A stretch of DNA of 35,725 bases from Lachnospiraceae bacterium UBA3282 (GTDB lineage Bacteria; Bacillota; Clostridia; Lachnospirales; Lachnospiraceae), in contig DETS01000116.1 of the NCBI GenBank assembly GCA_002361735.1, forward strand, positions 1 through 35,725, read 5' to 3'. The first letter of the stretch is position 1, and the number at the start of each line of letters is the position of its first letter. The notes under the pieces are model-generated. The model had not been told where the DNA came from. It did no database searches and worked only from the letters and a program-made list of their open reading frames with translations. Positions 15,421 to 23,775 of the stretch are shown one piece after another. Both the position numbers and the translations under genes were made by a program.

Positions 15421-18018
15421 ATGAAGAAAGAAAAATCAGTGAGACAACGGGAATTTAAGGAGGCAGTGGTCAGGCAGTTGAAAAGTCTGGCGGCGCCTGT
15501 TATCATAACAGCTGTTATCGCAGCGGCAATCGTGGTTATCTTTAAGTTCCAGAGTACCACGGAGCAGGAGCCGGTGGTGGAATTAAACAGCTACAGCGGG
15601 ACGGAAGATCCGATCGTGGTGGAGAATGACAGGCTGAAAATGACCATGGATCCGAATACCACGCAGTTTACGCTGGAGGTGAAGGACACAGGGAAAATCT
15701 GGTATTCCAATCCTCAGGGTGCGGACACGGATCCGCTGGCGGTGGCATCTTATAAGGGAAGGCTTCAGTCTACCCTGCTTTTGACGTTCAGCCAGGCCAC
15801 GGGATTGCAGACCACCTTTGATAATTTCAGCTACGGCGTCAACAACAAGCTTTATGAAATAGAGCAGGGCGAGGATTATATCAAGATCAATTATTCCATC
15901 GGTGAAGCGGAAAAGGAATATATGATCCCGCCGATCACTACCGAGGCAAAAATGAAGGAGTGGTTTGATATCGCGGGCAAGAAAGATGCCAGCTTTATCC
16001 GCCGTTATTACAAAAAGTACGATATCAATGATTTGGATAAAGATGATAATAAAGAAGAATTGTTGGCAAATTATCCGATTCTGGAGACAGAGCCGATTTA
16101 CTTACTGAGAGAGACGACGGTTTCAGGTGCGTCTACCATTAAACTGGAGCAGATCTTTGCGAATGCGGGATACACCGCGGAGGATCTGGAGGCAGATAAG
16201 GCGCTGAACAATAAAATAAAGAGCACCGATAAGCTGGTGTTCAACGTAAGCATGACATATCGCTTAGACGGCGGCGATCTGGTGGTGGAGATGCCTCTGG
16301 ATGATATGCAGTATAGAAAGAACACGCCCATTTACACAATGGTGATGCTGCCTTATTTCGGAGCGGGCGGCCCTGAGGATACCGGCTATATGCTGGTGCC
16401 CGAAGGCGGCGGTGCGCTGATCAACTTTAATAACAACAAACAGTCTCAGGCAGCTTATTTTGCCAATATGTACGGCTGGGATATGGCGTTATCGAGAGAC
16501 GCGGTCGTGCATGACACGAGAGCATATTTCAATGCGTTTGGTATCGCTAACGGTGACGATTCCTTTATCTGCATCCTGGAGGAGGGCGTGCCCTATGCTT
16601 CCGTGCAGGCGGACATCGCCGGACACGGCGGCAGCTATAACTATGTGAACGCGATCTACAGCATCAGCCCGCGTGAACTCTTTGAGGTAGGTGATCTTGG
16701 CAGCCAGAATACCTATAAGTTCTTGGAGACGTTGCCCCATGAGACGCTGACCCAGCGGTATTGCTTTGTAGACAGCAACGATTATGTGGATATGGCAAAG
16801 ACCTATCAGAACTATCTGCAGAATAAATATGGCACCTATTTTAAGGCAAACGACGATCAGACGACGCCGGTGGCGCTGGAGATCGTGGGCGCTGTGGATA
16901 AGGTGAGACAGATTCTGGGCGTACCGGTTTCCCGTCCTCTGCGGCTGACCAAATACAGTGAGGCGGAAGATATCATAACGCAGCTTTCCGGGGAGGGGAT
17001 GAGCAACATTTCCGCAAAGCTGACGGGATGGTGTAACGGCGGTGTGAATCAGAAAATATTGAAAAAGGCAAAGACCATTCACACGCTCGGAAGCAAGAAG
17101 GATCTGGAATCCTTGGGCAGTAAGGCAAAGGAATTAGGCGTGGATCTTTACCTTGAGGGTGTGACCCATTACGAATATGACAGCGGACTGCTTGACGGTT
17201 TCTTCTCCTTTACGGATGCCGCGCGCTTTATTTCCAAGGAGAGAGCGGAACTGCATATCTACAGTCCTGTGACATATAATGCGAGGGAACATACGGATCC
17301 TTATTATCTGCTGCATCCGGATGTCATTCAGCAAAACACCGATACCCTGGTGGCGGCCGCTTCGAAGTTTGGTGCAAATGTGGCTTTCCGGGATACGGGT
17401 ATGGAGCTGTCCTCCGATTATTATCTGAAAAATATGGTGAGCAGACAAAGTGCTATGGAATCTCAAGCCGAAAGTTTGAAGAAGATCGGAGACGGCGGTC
17501 AGAAAAATCTGATCAATATGGGTAACGATTACGCCATTGCCTATGCGGATATGGTGACCGGTATGGATCTGGCGGGCAGCGGCTACACCATTTTGGATGC
17601 AGAGGTTCCGTTTTATCAGTTGGCGGTTCACGGTTTTGTGAATTATACGGGTTCTCCTTTGAATGTATGCGGGGATGAGCAGCAGGAGTTATTGGAATCG
17701 GCAGAGTACGGTGCGGGACTTTCTTATTCGCTGATGGCGGAAACGGCTTTTGCCCTGCAGAAGACGCTTTATACGGAGTACTACGCTTCTGATTTTGCGG
17801 CAGTGCATGACAGAATGATGGAGACTTATAACAAATATAACAGTGAGCTGGGGCATGTATTTCATCAACAGATGACAGACCATGAAAAGATTACGGAGAG
17901 CTTGTCCTGTACCGTTTATGAGGACGGCACGAAGGTCTATGTAAACTACAGCTATATCGACGCAGTGACTCCGGATGGGGTTGAGGTTCCGGCAAGGGAT
18001 TATAAGGTAGTCAGATAG
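15421..18018 (+). CDS. DUF5696-type membrane-anchored glycoside-hydrolase-like protein
   Basis: 865 residues from the ATG at 15421 (GGGA six bases upstream); in-frame ATGs at 15409 and 15415 are possible. One membrane helix (about 22-43) with a charged cytoplasmic tail anchors a large outer domain. Residues about 60-430 are beta-rich (ENDRLKMTMDPNTTQFTLEVKDTGKIWYSNP) and resemble the sandwich domain before a glycosidase barrel. Residues about 470-720 look like a TIM barrel, with strand ends LTGWCNGGV, GVDLYLEGV and FRDTGMELSSDYY carrying candidate Asp/Glu acids. The stretch INMGNDYAIAYADMVTGMDL precedes PFYQLAVHGFVNYTGSPLN. Such proteins recur beside CUT1 importers in Firmicutes; I know of no proven activity. 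I infer a surface glycosidase or glycan-binding pseudo-enzyme that works with the anchored binding protein. Catalytic residues are not assigned. Confidence 0.7.
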   Translation: MKKEKSVRQREFKEAVVRQLKSLAAPVIITAVIAAAIVVIFKFQSTTEQEPVVELNSYSGTEDPIVVENDRLKMTMDPNTTQFTLEVKDTGKIWYSNPQGADTDPLAVASYKGRLQSTLLLTFSQATGLQTTFDNFSYGVNNKLYEIEQGEDYIKINYSIGEAEKEYMIPPITTEAKMKEWFDIAGKKDASFIRRYYKKYDINDLDKDDNKEELLANYPILETEPIYLLRETTVSGASTIKLEQIFANAGYTAEDLEADKALNNKIKSTDKLVFNVSMTYRLDGGDLVVEMPLDDMQYRKNTPIYTMVMLPYFGAGGPEDTGYMLVPEGGGALINFNNNKQSQAAYFANMYGWDMALSRDAVVHDTRAYFNAFGIANGDDSFICILEEGVPYASVQADIAGHGGSYNYVNAIYSISPRELFEVGDLGSQNTYKFLETLPHETLTQRYCFVDSNDYVDMAKTYQNYLQNKYGTYFKANDDQTTPVALEIVGAVDKVRQILGVPVSRPLRLTKYSEAEDIITQLSGEGMSNISAKLTGWCNGGVNQKILKKAKTIHTLGSKKDLESLGSKAKELGVDLYLEGVTHYEYDSGLLDGFFSFTDAARFISKERAELHIYSPVTYNAREHTDPYYLLHPDVIQQNTDTLVAAASKFGANVAFRDTGMELSSDYYLKNMVSRQSAMESQAESLKKIGDGGQKNLINMGNDYAIAYADMVTGMDLAGSGYTILDAEVPFYQLAVHGFVNYTGSPLNVCGDEQQELLESAEYGAGLSYSLMAETAFALQKTLYTEYYASDFAAVHDRMMETYNKYNSELGHVFHQQMTDHEKITESLSCTVYEDGTKVYVNYSYIDAVTPDGVEVPARDYKVVR

Positions 18019-18090
18019 TAACCTCATGCGGGGCGGCGGCGCTCCCCAAAGGACTTTGTCAAAATAAGTTATTTAGAAAGGATACCGGGT

Positions 18091-19002
18091 ATGAAAAGTC
18101 AGAAAAAAAAGTTAGCAGGTCTTCAAAAACGGAAAGCCATCGCGGGATATCTGTTTATATCGCCATTCATTCTGGGTTTTCTGGTCTTTATGGTAAAACC
18201 GCTGGTGCAGTCTTTGTATATGAGTTTTTGTGACGTCCAGCTGGGAGCCGGCAACTTTAATCCTGTGTGGAGAGGAATCTTTAATTACAATTATGCCTTT
18301 CGCGTGGATGCCGAATATGTGAGGCTTTTGACGGAAGAAATCACCAGGATGGCATTCTATTCCCTTGCCATCATGGTATTCAGTTTCTTTGTGGCACTGA
18401 TCATCAATGGGAAATTCAGGGGCAGGGCGCTTGTGCGTTCCGTATTCTTTCTGCCGGTGATCCTTGCTTCCGGCGTGATGCTGAAGCTGGATTCGGAAAA
18501 TGCTTTGATGGCAGCCGTAGCAGCGACCGTTGAGGTAAATGCGGGAGGTACCACGGGCATCACCGATGCGATCCAGGAGATTCTGCGGACGGCGGGAGTC
18601 GGTGTACGTGCATTTGAGAAGCTGTTTGAGATTATGGATAACATCTATGATGTGGCTATTTCATCAGGTATTCAGATCATTATCTTCCTTTCTGGCCTGC
18701 AGACGATTTCCACCAGTATGTATGAGGCGGCGGATATCGAGGGCTGTACCAAGTGGGAGAGCCTTTGGAAAATTACGTTCCCGATGGTGAGTTCCCTGTT
18801 TTTGGTGAACTGGATCTATACGGTAGTGGATTTTTGTATGAGATCGGACAACGAGATTATCGAGAAGATTACAAATCTGATGAACATAAATCTGAATTAT
18901 GGGCTGGCGTCCGCCATGTCTTGGGCATACTTCGTGCTCGTCATGGCCATCGTAGGAATCAGTTCGCTCATTATCTCGAAGGGGGTTTACTACTATGACT
19001 AA
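18091..19002 (+). CDS. sugar ABC transporter permease (second set, UgpA type)
   Basis: 303 residues, six predicted membrane helices, first one within AIAGYLFISPFILGFLVFMV. The EAA loop reads EAADIEGCTKWESLWKITFP. Between helices 2 and 4 it carries a long hydrophilic insert (about 130-185: ENALMAAVAATVEVN to LFEIMDNIYD) that usual CUT1 permeases lack or have shorter. AGAAAGG lies upstream of the ATG with a 72-base gap from the DUF5696 gene that holds a GC-rich hairpin without a T-run. It overlaps the following permease gene by eight bases, so the two are translated together and should form the second permease heterodimer. Confidence 0.92.
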   Translation: MKSQKKKLAGLQKRKAIAGYLFISPFILGFLVFMVKPLVQSLYMSFCDVQLGAGNFNPVWRGIFNYNYAFRVDAEYVRLLTEEITRMAFYSLAIMVFSFFVALIINGKFRGRALVRSVFFLPVILASGVMLKLDSENALMAAVAATVEVNAGGTTGITDAIQEILRTAGVGVRAFEKLFEIMDNIYDVAISSGIQIIIFLSGLQTISTSMYEAADIEGCTKWESLWKITFPMVSSLFLVNWIYTVVDFCMRSDNEIIEKITNLMNINLNYGLASAMSWAYFVLVMAIVGISSLIISKGVYYYD

Positions 19003-20014
19003 GACGAAGGCGAAAAAAAAGGCGGGGAAATACGCAAATTTCTGGGAGAGAAACAGAAAATCCGGCGGCTATCTTCTGCGCAGCACCGTGATGGGTTACG
19101 TCGTGAGCATCTGTCGGGCGGTACTCCTTTTCGGATTGTGCTTCCTGATTTTGCAACCGCTTTTGAACAAGATATCGGTGAGTTTCATGACGGAGGCAGA
19201 TCTCTACGACCCGATCGTAACATCGATCCCGCTGCATTTTACCACGCAGAATTATAAGCTGGCGGCAGGGTTGATGGAGTTTGGAACGACGATTGTTCAT
19301 TCGTTGGTGATTTCCCTGACCATTGCCATTCTGCAGGTGGCAATGAGTACGCTGGTAGGATATGGATTTGCCAGATTCCAGTTTCCCCTTAAGAATTTTT
19401 GGTTTGCCTGCGTTATGGTGATGGTTTTGATTCCGCCGCAGGTCATCTCGACATCCCTGCATCTGCACTTCAGGTTTTTTGACGTGCTGGGGATTTCTCA
19501 GCTGCTGACGGGAACGACCGTAAACTTAAAGTCCTCGGTACTGCCTTATTATCTGATGAGCGCGTGCTGCATGGGTTTAAAGAACGGTTTGTATATCTAT
19601 ATGATTAGGCAGTTCTTCCGCAATATTCCGAAGGAGCTGGAGGAGGCTGCCTATGTGGACGGCTGTGGCACACTAAAGACCTTTATCCGCATTATGCTGC
19701 CGGATGCGAAGCCCATTTTGACGTCCTGCTTCCTGTTTGCTTTTGTATGGCAGTGGACGGACGGCTTTTACTCTAGCATGTTCCTTGGCAATATCAGCCT
19801 GCTGAGCATTAAGTTAAAGCAGCTTCCCGATACGTTCGGCGGTTACATGGCAAAGATCAGCGGCGCGGCCAGCTCCGCGGGTGTATCTGTTCCTTACACC
19901 AACTGTATTTTGGCTACCGGTACCCTGATGGTGATCGTGCCGCTGATCGTGCTGTACCTGTTTGCGCAGAAGGGCTTTGTGGAAAGCCTTAGCAGTACAG
20001 GTATCAAGATGTGA
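18995..20014 (+). CDS. carbohydrate ABC transporter permease (second set)
   Basis: 339 residues with a basic N-terminus, six predicted membrane helices and the EAA loop EEAAYVDGCGTLKTFIRIMLP. The end QKGFVESLSSTGIKM is typical of CUT1 second permeases. It overlaps the preceding permease gene by eight bases. The related binding protein follows 126 bases downstream after a set of stem-loops. Together with its partner it would import a sugar delivered by the lipoprotein at 20141. Confidence 0.93.
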   Translation: MTKTKAKKKAGKYANFWERNRKSGGYLLRSTVMGYVVSICRAVLLFGLCFLILQPLLNKISVSFMTEADLYDPIVTSIPLHFTTQNYKLAAGLMEFGTTIVHSLVISLTIAILQVAMSTLVGYGFARFQFPLKNFWFACVMVMVLIPPQVISTSLHLHFRFFDVLGISQLLTGTTVNLKSSVLPYYLMSACCMGLKNGLYIYMIRQFFRNIPKELEEAAYVDGCGTLKTFIRIMLPDAKPILTSCFLFAFVWQWTDGFYSSMFLGNISLLSIKLKQLPDTFGGYMAKISGAASSAGVSVPYTNCILATGTLMVIVPLIVLYLFAQKGFVESLSSTGIKM

Positions 20015-20030
20015 TATGAGTTTCTTCTGT

Positions 20031-20122
20031 CTGCCGCAGTCGGCGAAAGGCGGCAGCGGATGGAAATTTATATAAAGGAAGCGCAGAACATGCTGCGCAA
20101 AATCAGCGCTTTCAAACAGCGC
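20031..20122 (+). other. three consecutive stem-loops between permease and binding-protein genes
   Basis: CTGCCG (20031-20036) pairs with CGGCAG (20051-20056); GCGCAG (20081-20086) with CTGCGC (20093-20098); GCGCT (20106-20110) with AGCGC (20118-20122). None is followed by a T-run, so they are not intrinsic terminators. Such stems often mark processing or stabilisation points that raise the level of binding-protein mRNA over permease mRNA. Confidence 0.45.
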
Positions 20123-20140
20123 AGGAAAATGGAGGAAAAT

Positions 20141-21733
20141 ATGAAAAGAAAAACATTAAGCAAACTGATGGCGGCATCTATGGCTGTAGTCATGACTGTC
20201 GGCGTGACCGGCTGCGGCGGTGGCGACGCTGCACAGACTCAGCCTGAACAGGCACCGGCTGATACGCCGGCGGACACAGAAGCTCCGGCGGATACGGAAG
20301 CACCCGCTGATACGGAAGCACCCGCTGACACCGAGGCGGAGGCTGCGGATGACGGCATGGCTGAGGTAAAGATCGATCCTGCTACGGGTCAGCCTTACGA
20401 TCTGGGCGGTATGGAAATCGTTATCGCAGACTGGTGGACTGATCCTAACACACCGCCGACAACGGAGTTCCAGGAAGCACAGAAGGAGTACCGTGACTGG
20501 CTGCAGGAGACCTACAACTTCACTATGGTACAGAAAAACTACGCAGGCTGGGGCTGGGGCGAAGGTTCCATCGGTGAGGCATTTGTACAGGCTGCTACTT
20601 CCGGTTCCGATGAGAACGTGATTTACATCCTGACCAACTCTGCATCTACCGCTTCTTATGTCAGCCAGGGTCTGTGCTATGATATTTCCAAGCTGGACGG
20701 CGACACAGTAGATCTGTCCCGTGAGAAATGGACCTGCAACGGCGAGTTGACAAGCTGGGCAGTAGGCGATGCGAAGTATGGCTTCTATGCAGGCCCTTCT
20801 GAGCCCAGAGGCGGTCTCTATTTCAATAAGACAGTGTTAAAGGATGCGGGTATCGATCCTGAATCCATTTACGATATGCAGGCGGACGGCACCTGGACAT
20901 GGGATGCTTGGACTGATATCATGAGTAAGGTACAGCGTGATATCGACTCTGACGGTCAGATCGATGTATACGGCTGCGTACAGAATAACGGCGGTATGGT
21001 ATATGAGTGCGTACGTTCCAACGGCGGCGCTCTGGTGACCAAGAACGCGGATGGCACCTATGAACTTACGGCTGACAGTGATGCGGTAAGAGAGGGTCTG
21101 CACTTCGCAATCGATGAAGTGACCAACAAGTACTATCTGAACTACAGCAACGAGGAAGGTACCAACTGGGAAGACTATAAGGTACGTTTCATGAACGGCG
21201 AAGCGGCATTCATGTTTGACGATGCTTACTGCGCATATCAGGGTGGCTGGCTGACAGGTCAGTCTGTGGATGCAGAGGGTAATCCGACAGCCGTTAACGG
21301 CGTTGAGCTGACCCAGCAGGTAGATTACGGTTTCGTAATGTTCCCGAAGGGACCCAGAGCGAACGACTATGTGACCAACAAGTCTAACAATATCACCATG
21401 ATGCCTGCTTCCTACAGCGATGACAAAGCAAGACTTCTGATGTTTGCTTACGATGTATGGACAGACGACGTTCCCGGCGAAGAGTGGGAAGGTTACTATG
21501 GTCTGCTGGATAACCTCTACGGCGGTATGAGAGATACCCGTTCCGTAGACGAGACGATTGATATGATGACAACCAGAGGTGTTGACGATGTGCATGCGAT
21601 CGTGCCCAACTTCAATCCGAACGACAACTTCCTGTATAAGGCAAGCGTAGGCGCAGATGCGGATGCTCTTTTGGAGCAGAATCTGGCTGAGTGGCAGACG
21701 GCTGTTGATGAATTCAATGCTACGTTAAAATAG
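20141..21733 (+). CDS. lipoprotein extracellular sugar-binding protein
   Basis: 530 residues. GGAGG sits at the right distance before the ATG at 20141. A signal peptide ends in the lipobox VTGC (C25), followed by a glycine spacer and an Ala-Pro-Asp-Thr repeat linker (about 38-66). The rest (about 85-530) is an SBP_bac_1-type binding domain (ENVIYILTNSAS; RGGLYFNKTVLKDAGI; GEAAFMFDDAYCAYQGG) with many tryptophans, as expected for sugar stacking. It would deliver substrate to the permeases at 18091-20014. It ends 36 bases before a strong terminator. Unlike the first binding protein it has no extra modules and is lipid-anchored. Confidence 0.9.
   Translation: MKRKTLSKLMAASMAVVMTVGVTGCGGGDAAQTQPEQAPADTPADTEAPADTEAPADTEAPADTEAEAADDGMAEVKIDPATGQPYDLGGMEIVIADWWTDPNTPPTTEFQEAQKEYRDWLQETYNFTMVQKNYAGWGWGEGSIGEAFVQAATSGSDENVIYILTNSASTASYVSQGLCYDISKLDGDTVDLSREKWTCNGELTSWAVGDAKYGFYAGPSEPRGGLYFNKTVLKDAGIDPESIYDMQADGTWTWDAWTDIMSKVQRDIDSDGQIDVYGCVQNNGGMVYECVRSNGGALVTKNADGTYELTADSDAVREGLHFAIDEVTNKYYLNYSNEEGTNWEDYKVRFMNGEAAFMFDDAYCAYQGGWLTGQSVDAEGNPTAVNGVELTQQVDYGFVMFPKGPRANDYVTNKSNNITMMPASYSDDKARLLMFAYDVWTDDVPGEEWEGYYGLLDNLYGGMRDTRSVDETIDMMTTRGVDDVHAIVPNFNPNDNFLYKASVGADADALLEQNLAEWQTAVDEFNATLK
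20252..20335 (+). repeat. low-complexity APADTE-coding repeats
   Basis: About four 18-base units coding APADTE-like hexapeptides form the linker after the lipobox of the binding protein. Units differ by synonymous changes (CCGGCG versus CCCGCT), so the protein repeat is kept while the DNA has drifted. Confidence 0.75.
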
Positions 21734-21769
21734 TACTGTCTGCAATACAAAATCTGACAGGATAAAAAG

Positions 21770-21803
21770 AAAAAAGAGTCATCCCTGCGGATGGCTCTTT
21801 TTT
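21770..21803 (+). terminator. intrinsic terminator after the sugar-binding lipoprotein gene
   Basis: GAGTCATCC (21776-21784), loop CTGC, GGATGGCTC (21789-21797), then six T. A-rich bases on the left allow the stem to extend. It ends 21 bases before the next start codon, leaving no room for a separate promoter after it, so downstream genes depend on read-through or a promoter before the hairpin. Confidence 0.85.
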
Positions 21804-21824
21804 AAAAGAAAGGACGGGCGAGAG

Positions 21825-22778
21825 ATGGAAGTTAATTTTCATCTGCCGGGGCTTAGACAGAATCTGGCGCTGAATATGGTAGTGTTGTCGATGTTAGAGA
21901 AACGACCGCAATATTTTAGAGAGGGTGTGCGCATTGCATCCTTTTTTGGAGAATTTCCCATGTCATTGTGGAACGGCGGCAGACGTTCGCCAAACGATCA
22001 ATGTGACGCCGGTTTTATTGAAAACGCCATCAGGAGCATCAACGCAAAGGGCGTTTCGGTCCGCTATACCTACACAAATATGTTTCTGGACGAGGAAGAT
22101 TTAAAAGACCCTTACTGTAATTTTTGCATGAAAGCCGCGGACAACGGACAAAACGGCATCCTTGTGGTATCGCCGCTTTTGGAAGAATATGTCCGTAAGA
22201 CGTATCCGCGCTTTCGTATCAACAGTTCGACTTGTAAGGAAATCCGCGACATTGACGCGGTAAACGAAGAATTAGAGAAAGATTATCATCTTGTCGTCCT
22301 TGACTACAATTTCAATAACCGTTTTGAGGAGCTTGAGAAGATTAAGGATAAGGAGCGCTGCGAGATTCTGGTGAACGCGGTCTGCCAGCCTGACTGTCCG
22401 AGGCGTGGCAAACATTACGAGAACGAGGCGAAAAACCAGAAGATTATGTTAAAAAATCGCACGCGCAGCCCGGAGCGGCAGATTCCTTTAGAACCCTGGC
22501 ACTGCGACTATGGCGAACACAATGAGTTCCATACGATCCAGAGTTACTGTACCTATGTATCCCCGGAGGATATCTGGGAGAAGTATGTGCCGATGGGCTT
22601 TCGGAATTTCAAGTTGGAGGGAAGGACGGCAAATTTATTTTATATCATGGAAGTATACTGTCACTATCTGATCCGCCCGGAGTACCGGGTAGATGCGACG
22701 ACCACGCTGCTCAACAGCCTGGCGGCGAATCGGTTGATCACGGTGGCGAGACCGAGACCTGCTAAGTGGGAGGGATAG
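21825..22778 (+). CDS. U32-peptidase-like (probable Fe-S) protein, paralogue A
   Basis: 317 residues, soluble, no signal peptide. The layout resembles the U32 family barrel: a nucleotide-like start, INAKGVSVRYTYTNMFLDEE, then LVVLDYNFNN, then CEILVNAVCQPDCPRRGKHYE. Cysteines at C98, C187, C191, C227 and C242 are shared with the neighbouring paralogue, including a CxxxC pair. In characterised U32 members (UbiU/UbiV, RlhA, TrhP) four cysteines bind a [4Fe-4S] cluster and the enzymes take part in hydroxylation reactions. The assignment here is distant and made by eye. The gene follows the terminator by 21 bases and its paralogue by 24 bases, suggesting a heterodimer. Link to sugar use or to the exporter behind it is unclear. 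Confidence 0.55.
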   Translation: MEVNFHLPGLRQNLALNMVVLSMLEKRPQYFREGVRIASFFGEFPMSLWNGGRRSPNDQCDAGFIENAIRSINAKGVSVRYTYTNMFLDEEDLKDPYCNFCMKAADNGQNGILVVSPLLEEYVRKTYPRFRINSSTCKEIRDIDAVNEELEKDYHLVVLDYNFNNRFEELEKIKDKERCEILVNAVCQPDCPRRGKHYENEAKNQKIMLKNRTRSPERQIPLEPWHCDYGEHNEFHTIQSYCTYVSPEDIWEKYVPMGFRNFKLEGRTANLFYIMEVYCHYLIRPEYRVDATTTLLNSLAANRLITVARPRPAKWEG

Positions 22779-22802
22779 CCTTCCGCAGAGAGGAGAAAGA
22801 GC

Positions 22803-23690
22803 ATGGCTGCAGAGAAAGTTTATTGGCATTTGCCGGGTTTTTGTTATTACAGGCAGTTAAATTACGGGGTGATCACGTTGATGGAGAAATATCCTGAGGC
22901 ATTTCGCGAGGGATACCGGGTGGGATCGGTCTATGGGACCTTCCCCGGCGCAATCTGGAACGGCGGACGCGTGGTCATGGGAAGCGCGGGCAAGCGGGAT
23001 ATCGAGGCGACCTTGCATCTCTATAACGACAAAGGGGTGCCGGTGCGCTTTACATGGACCAACTCCGTTCTGGAAGAAAAGCATACTTATGACACCTACT
23101 GCAACCTGATCATGCGCCTTGCGGATAACGGTCTCAATCAGGTGCTTGTCAATTCGCAGGTGTTAGCGGATTATATCCGCCGCGAGTATCCTCGTTTTCC
23201 GATGATCTCATCCACCACCAAGCGGATCATAGAGCCGGAGCGCCTGTTTCATGAGCTTGATGAGGATTATTTTCTGGTGGTTCTTGATTATGACTTAAAC
23301 CATAACGAAGAAGTCTTAAAAAGGCTGGAAGAACATGGGAGCGGGAAGATTGAGATTCTGGTGAACGAAGTATGTACGCCCGGCTGTACCAGAAGGGCGG
23401 AGCATTACGAGCAGCAGTCGAGAGCGCAGCTTAATTTTGATGTCAAAGACATTTTCCCCTGTCCCAATGCCAATCCCAATAAGACCTTTGCGGAATGTAT
23501 GAAACGGTCCGCCTTTATCTCCAATGAGGAGATCGGGAACTATATTGAAAGAGGTTTTGTGAACTTTAAGATCGCGGGACGCGGCATGCCGCAGCAGTAT
23601 GTGCTGGACGCGTATTTGTATTATCTGGTAAAGGAAGAAAAACGTGAGTTTGTCAAAAAGGAGCTTGAGAAGCTGACAGCACGGCGATGA
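22803..23690 (+). CDS. U32-peptidase-like (probable Fe-S) protein, paralogue B
   Basis: 295 residues, cytoplasmic. It is clearly homologous to the gene before it: both begin with a HLPGF/HLPGL segment, then FREGYRVGSVYGTFPGAIWNGG, YNDKGVPVRFTWTN, YPRFPMISSTTKR, LVVLDYDLNHN and EILVNEVCTPGCTRRAEHYE. Shared cysteines are C100, C191, C195, C220 and C232. AGGAG lies upstream of the ATG. The strong divergence between paralogues with kept cysteines points to two subunits with different jobs, as in the UbiU-UbiV pair. Substrate is unknown. Confidence 0.55.
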   Translation: MAAEKVYWHLPGFCYYRQLNYGVITLMEKYPEAFREGYRVGSVYGTFPGAIWNGGRVVMGSAGKRDIEATLHLYNDKGVPVRFTWTNSVLEEKHTYDTYCNLIMRLADNGLNQVLVNSQVLADYIRREYPRFPMISSTTKRIIEPERLFHELDEDYFLVVLDYDLNHNEEVLKRLEEHGSGKIEILVNEVCTPGCTRRAEHYEQQSRAQLNFDVKDIFPCPNANPNKTFAECMKRSAFISNEEIGNYIERGFVNFKIAGRGMPQQYVLDAYLYYLVKEEKREFVKKELEKLTARR

Positions 23691-23775
23691 ATGCGATAAG
23701 GCCGTGGGAAGAACGCCACTATACGGGCGTATTATGAAAGAAATTAGCAGGACATAATGAAGGAATGACAGAACA

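Noticed and set aside
18019..18090. GC-rich hairpin after the DUF5696 gene as a terminator dividing the operon
   Set aside because: No T-run follows and no clear promoter lies before the next permease, so the operon probably continues.
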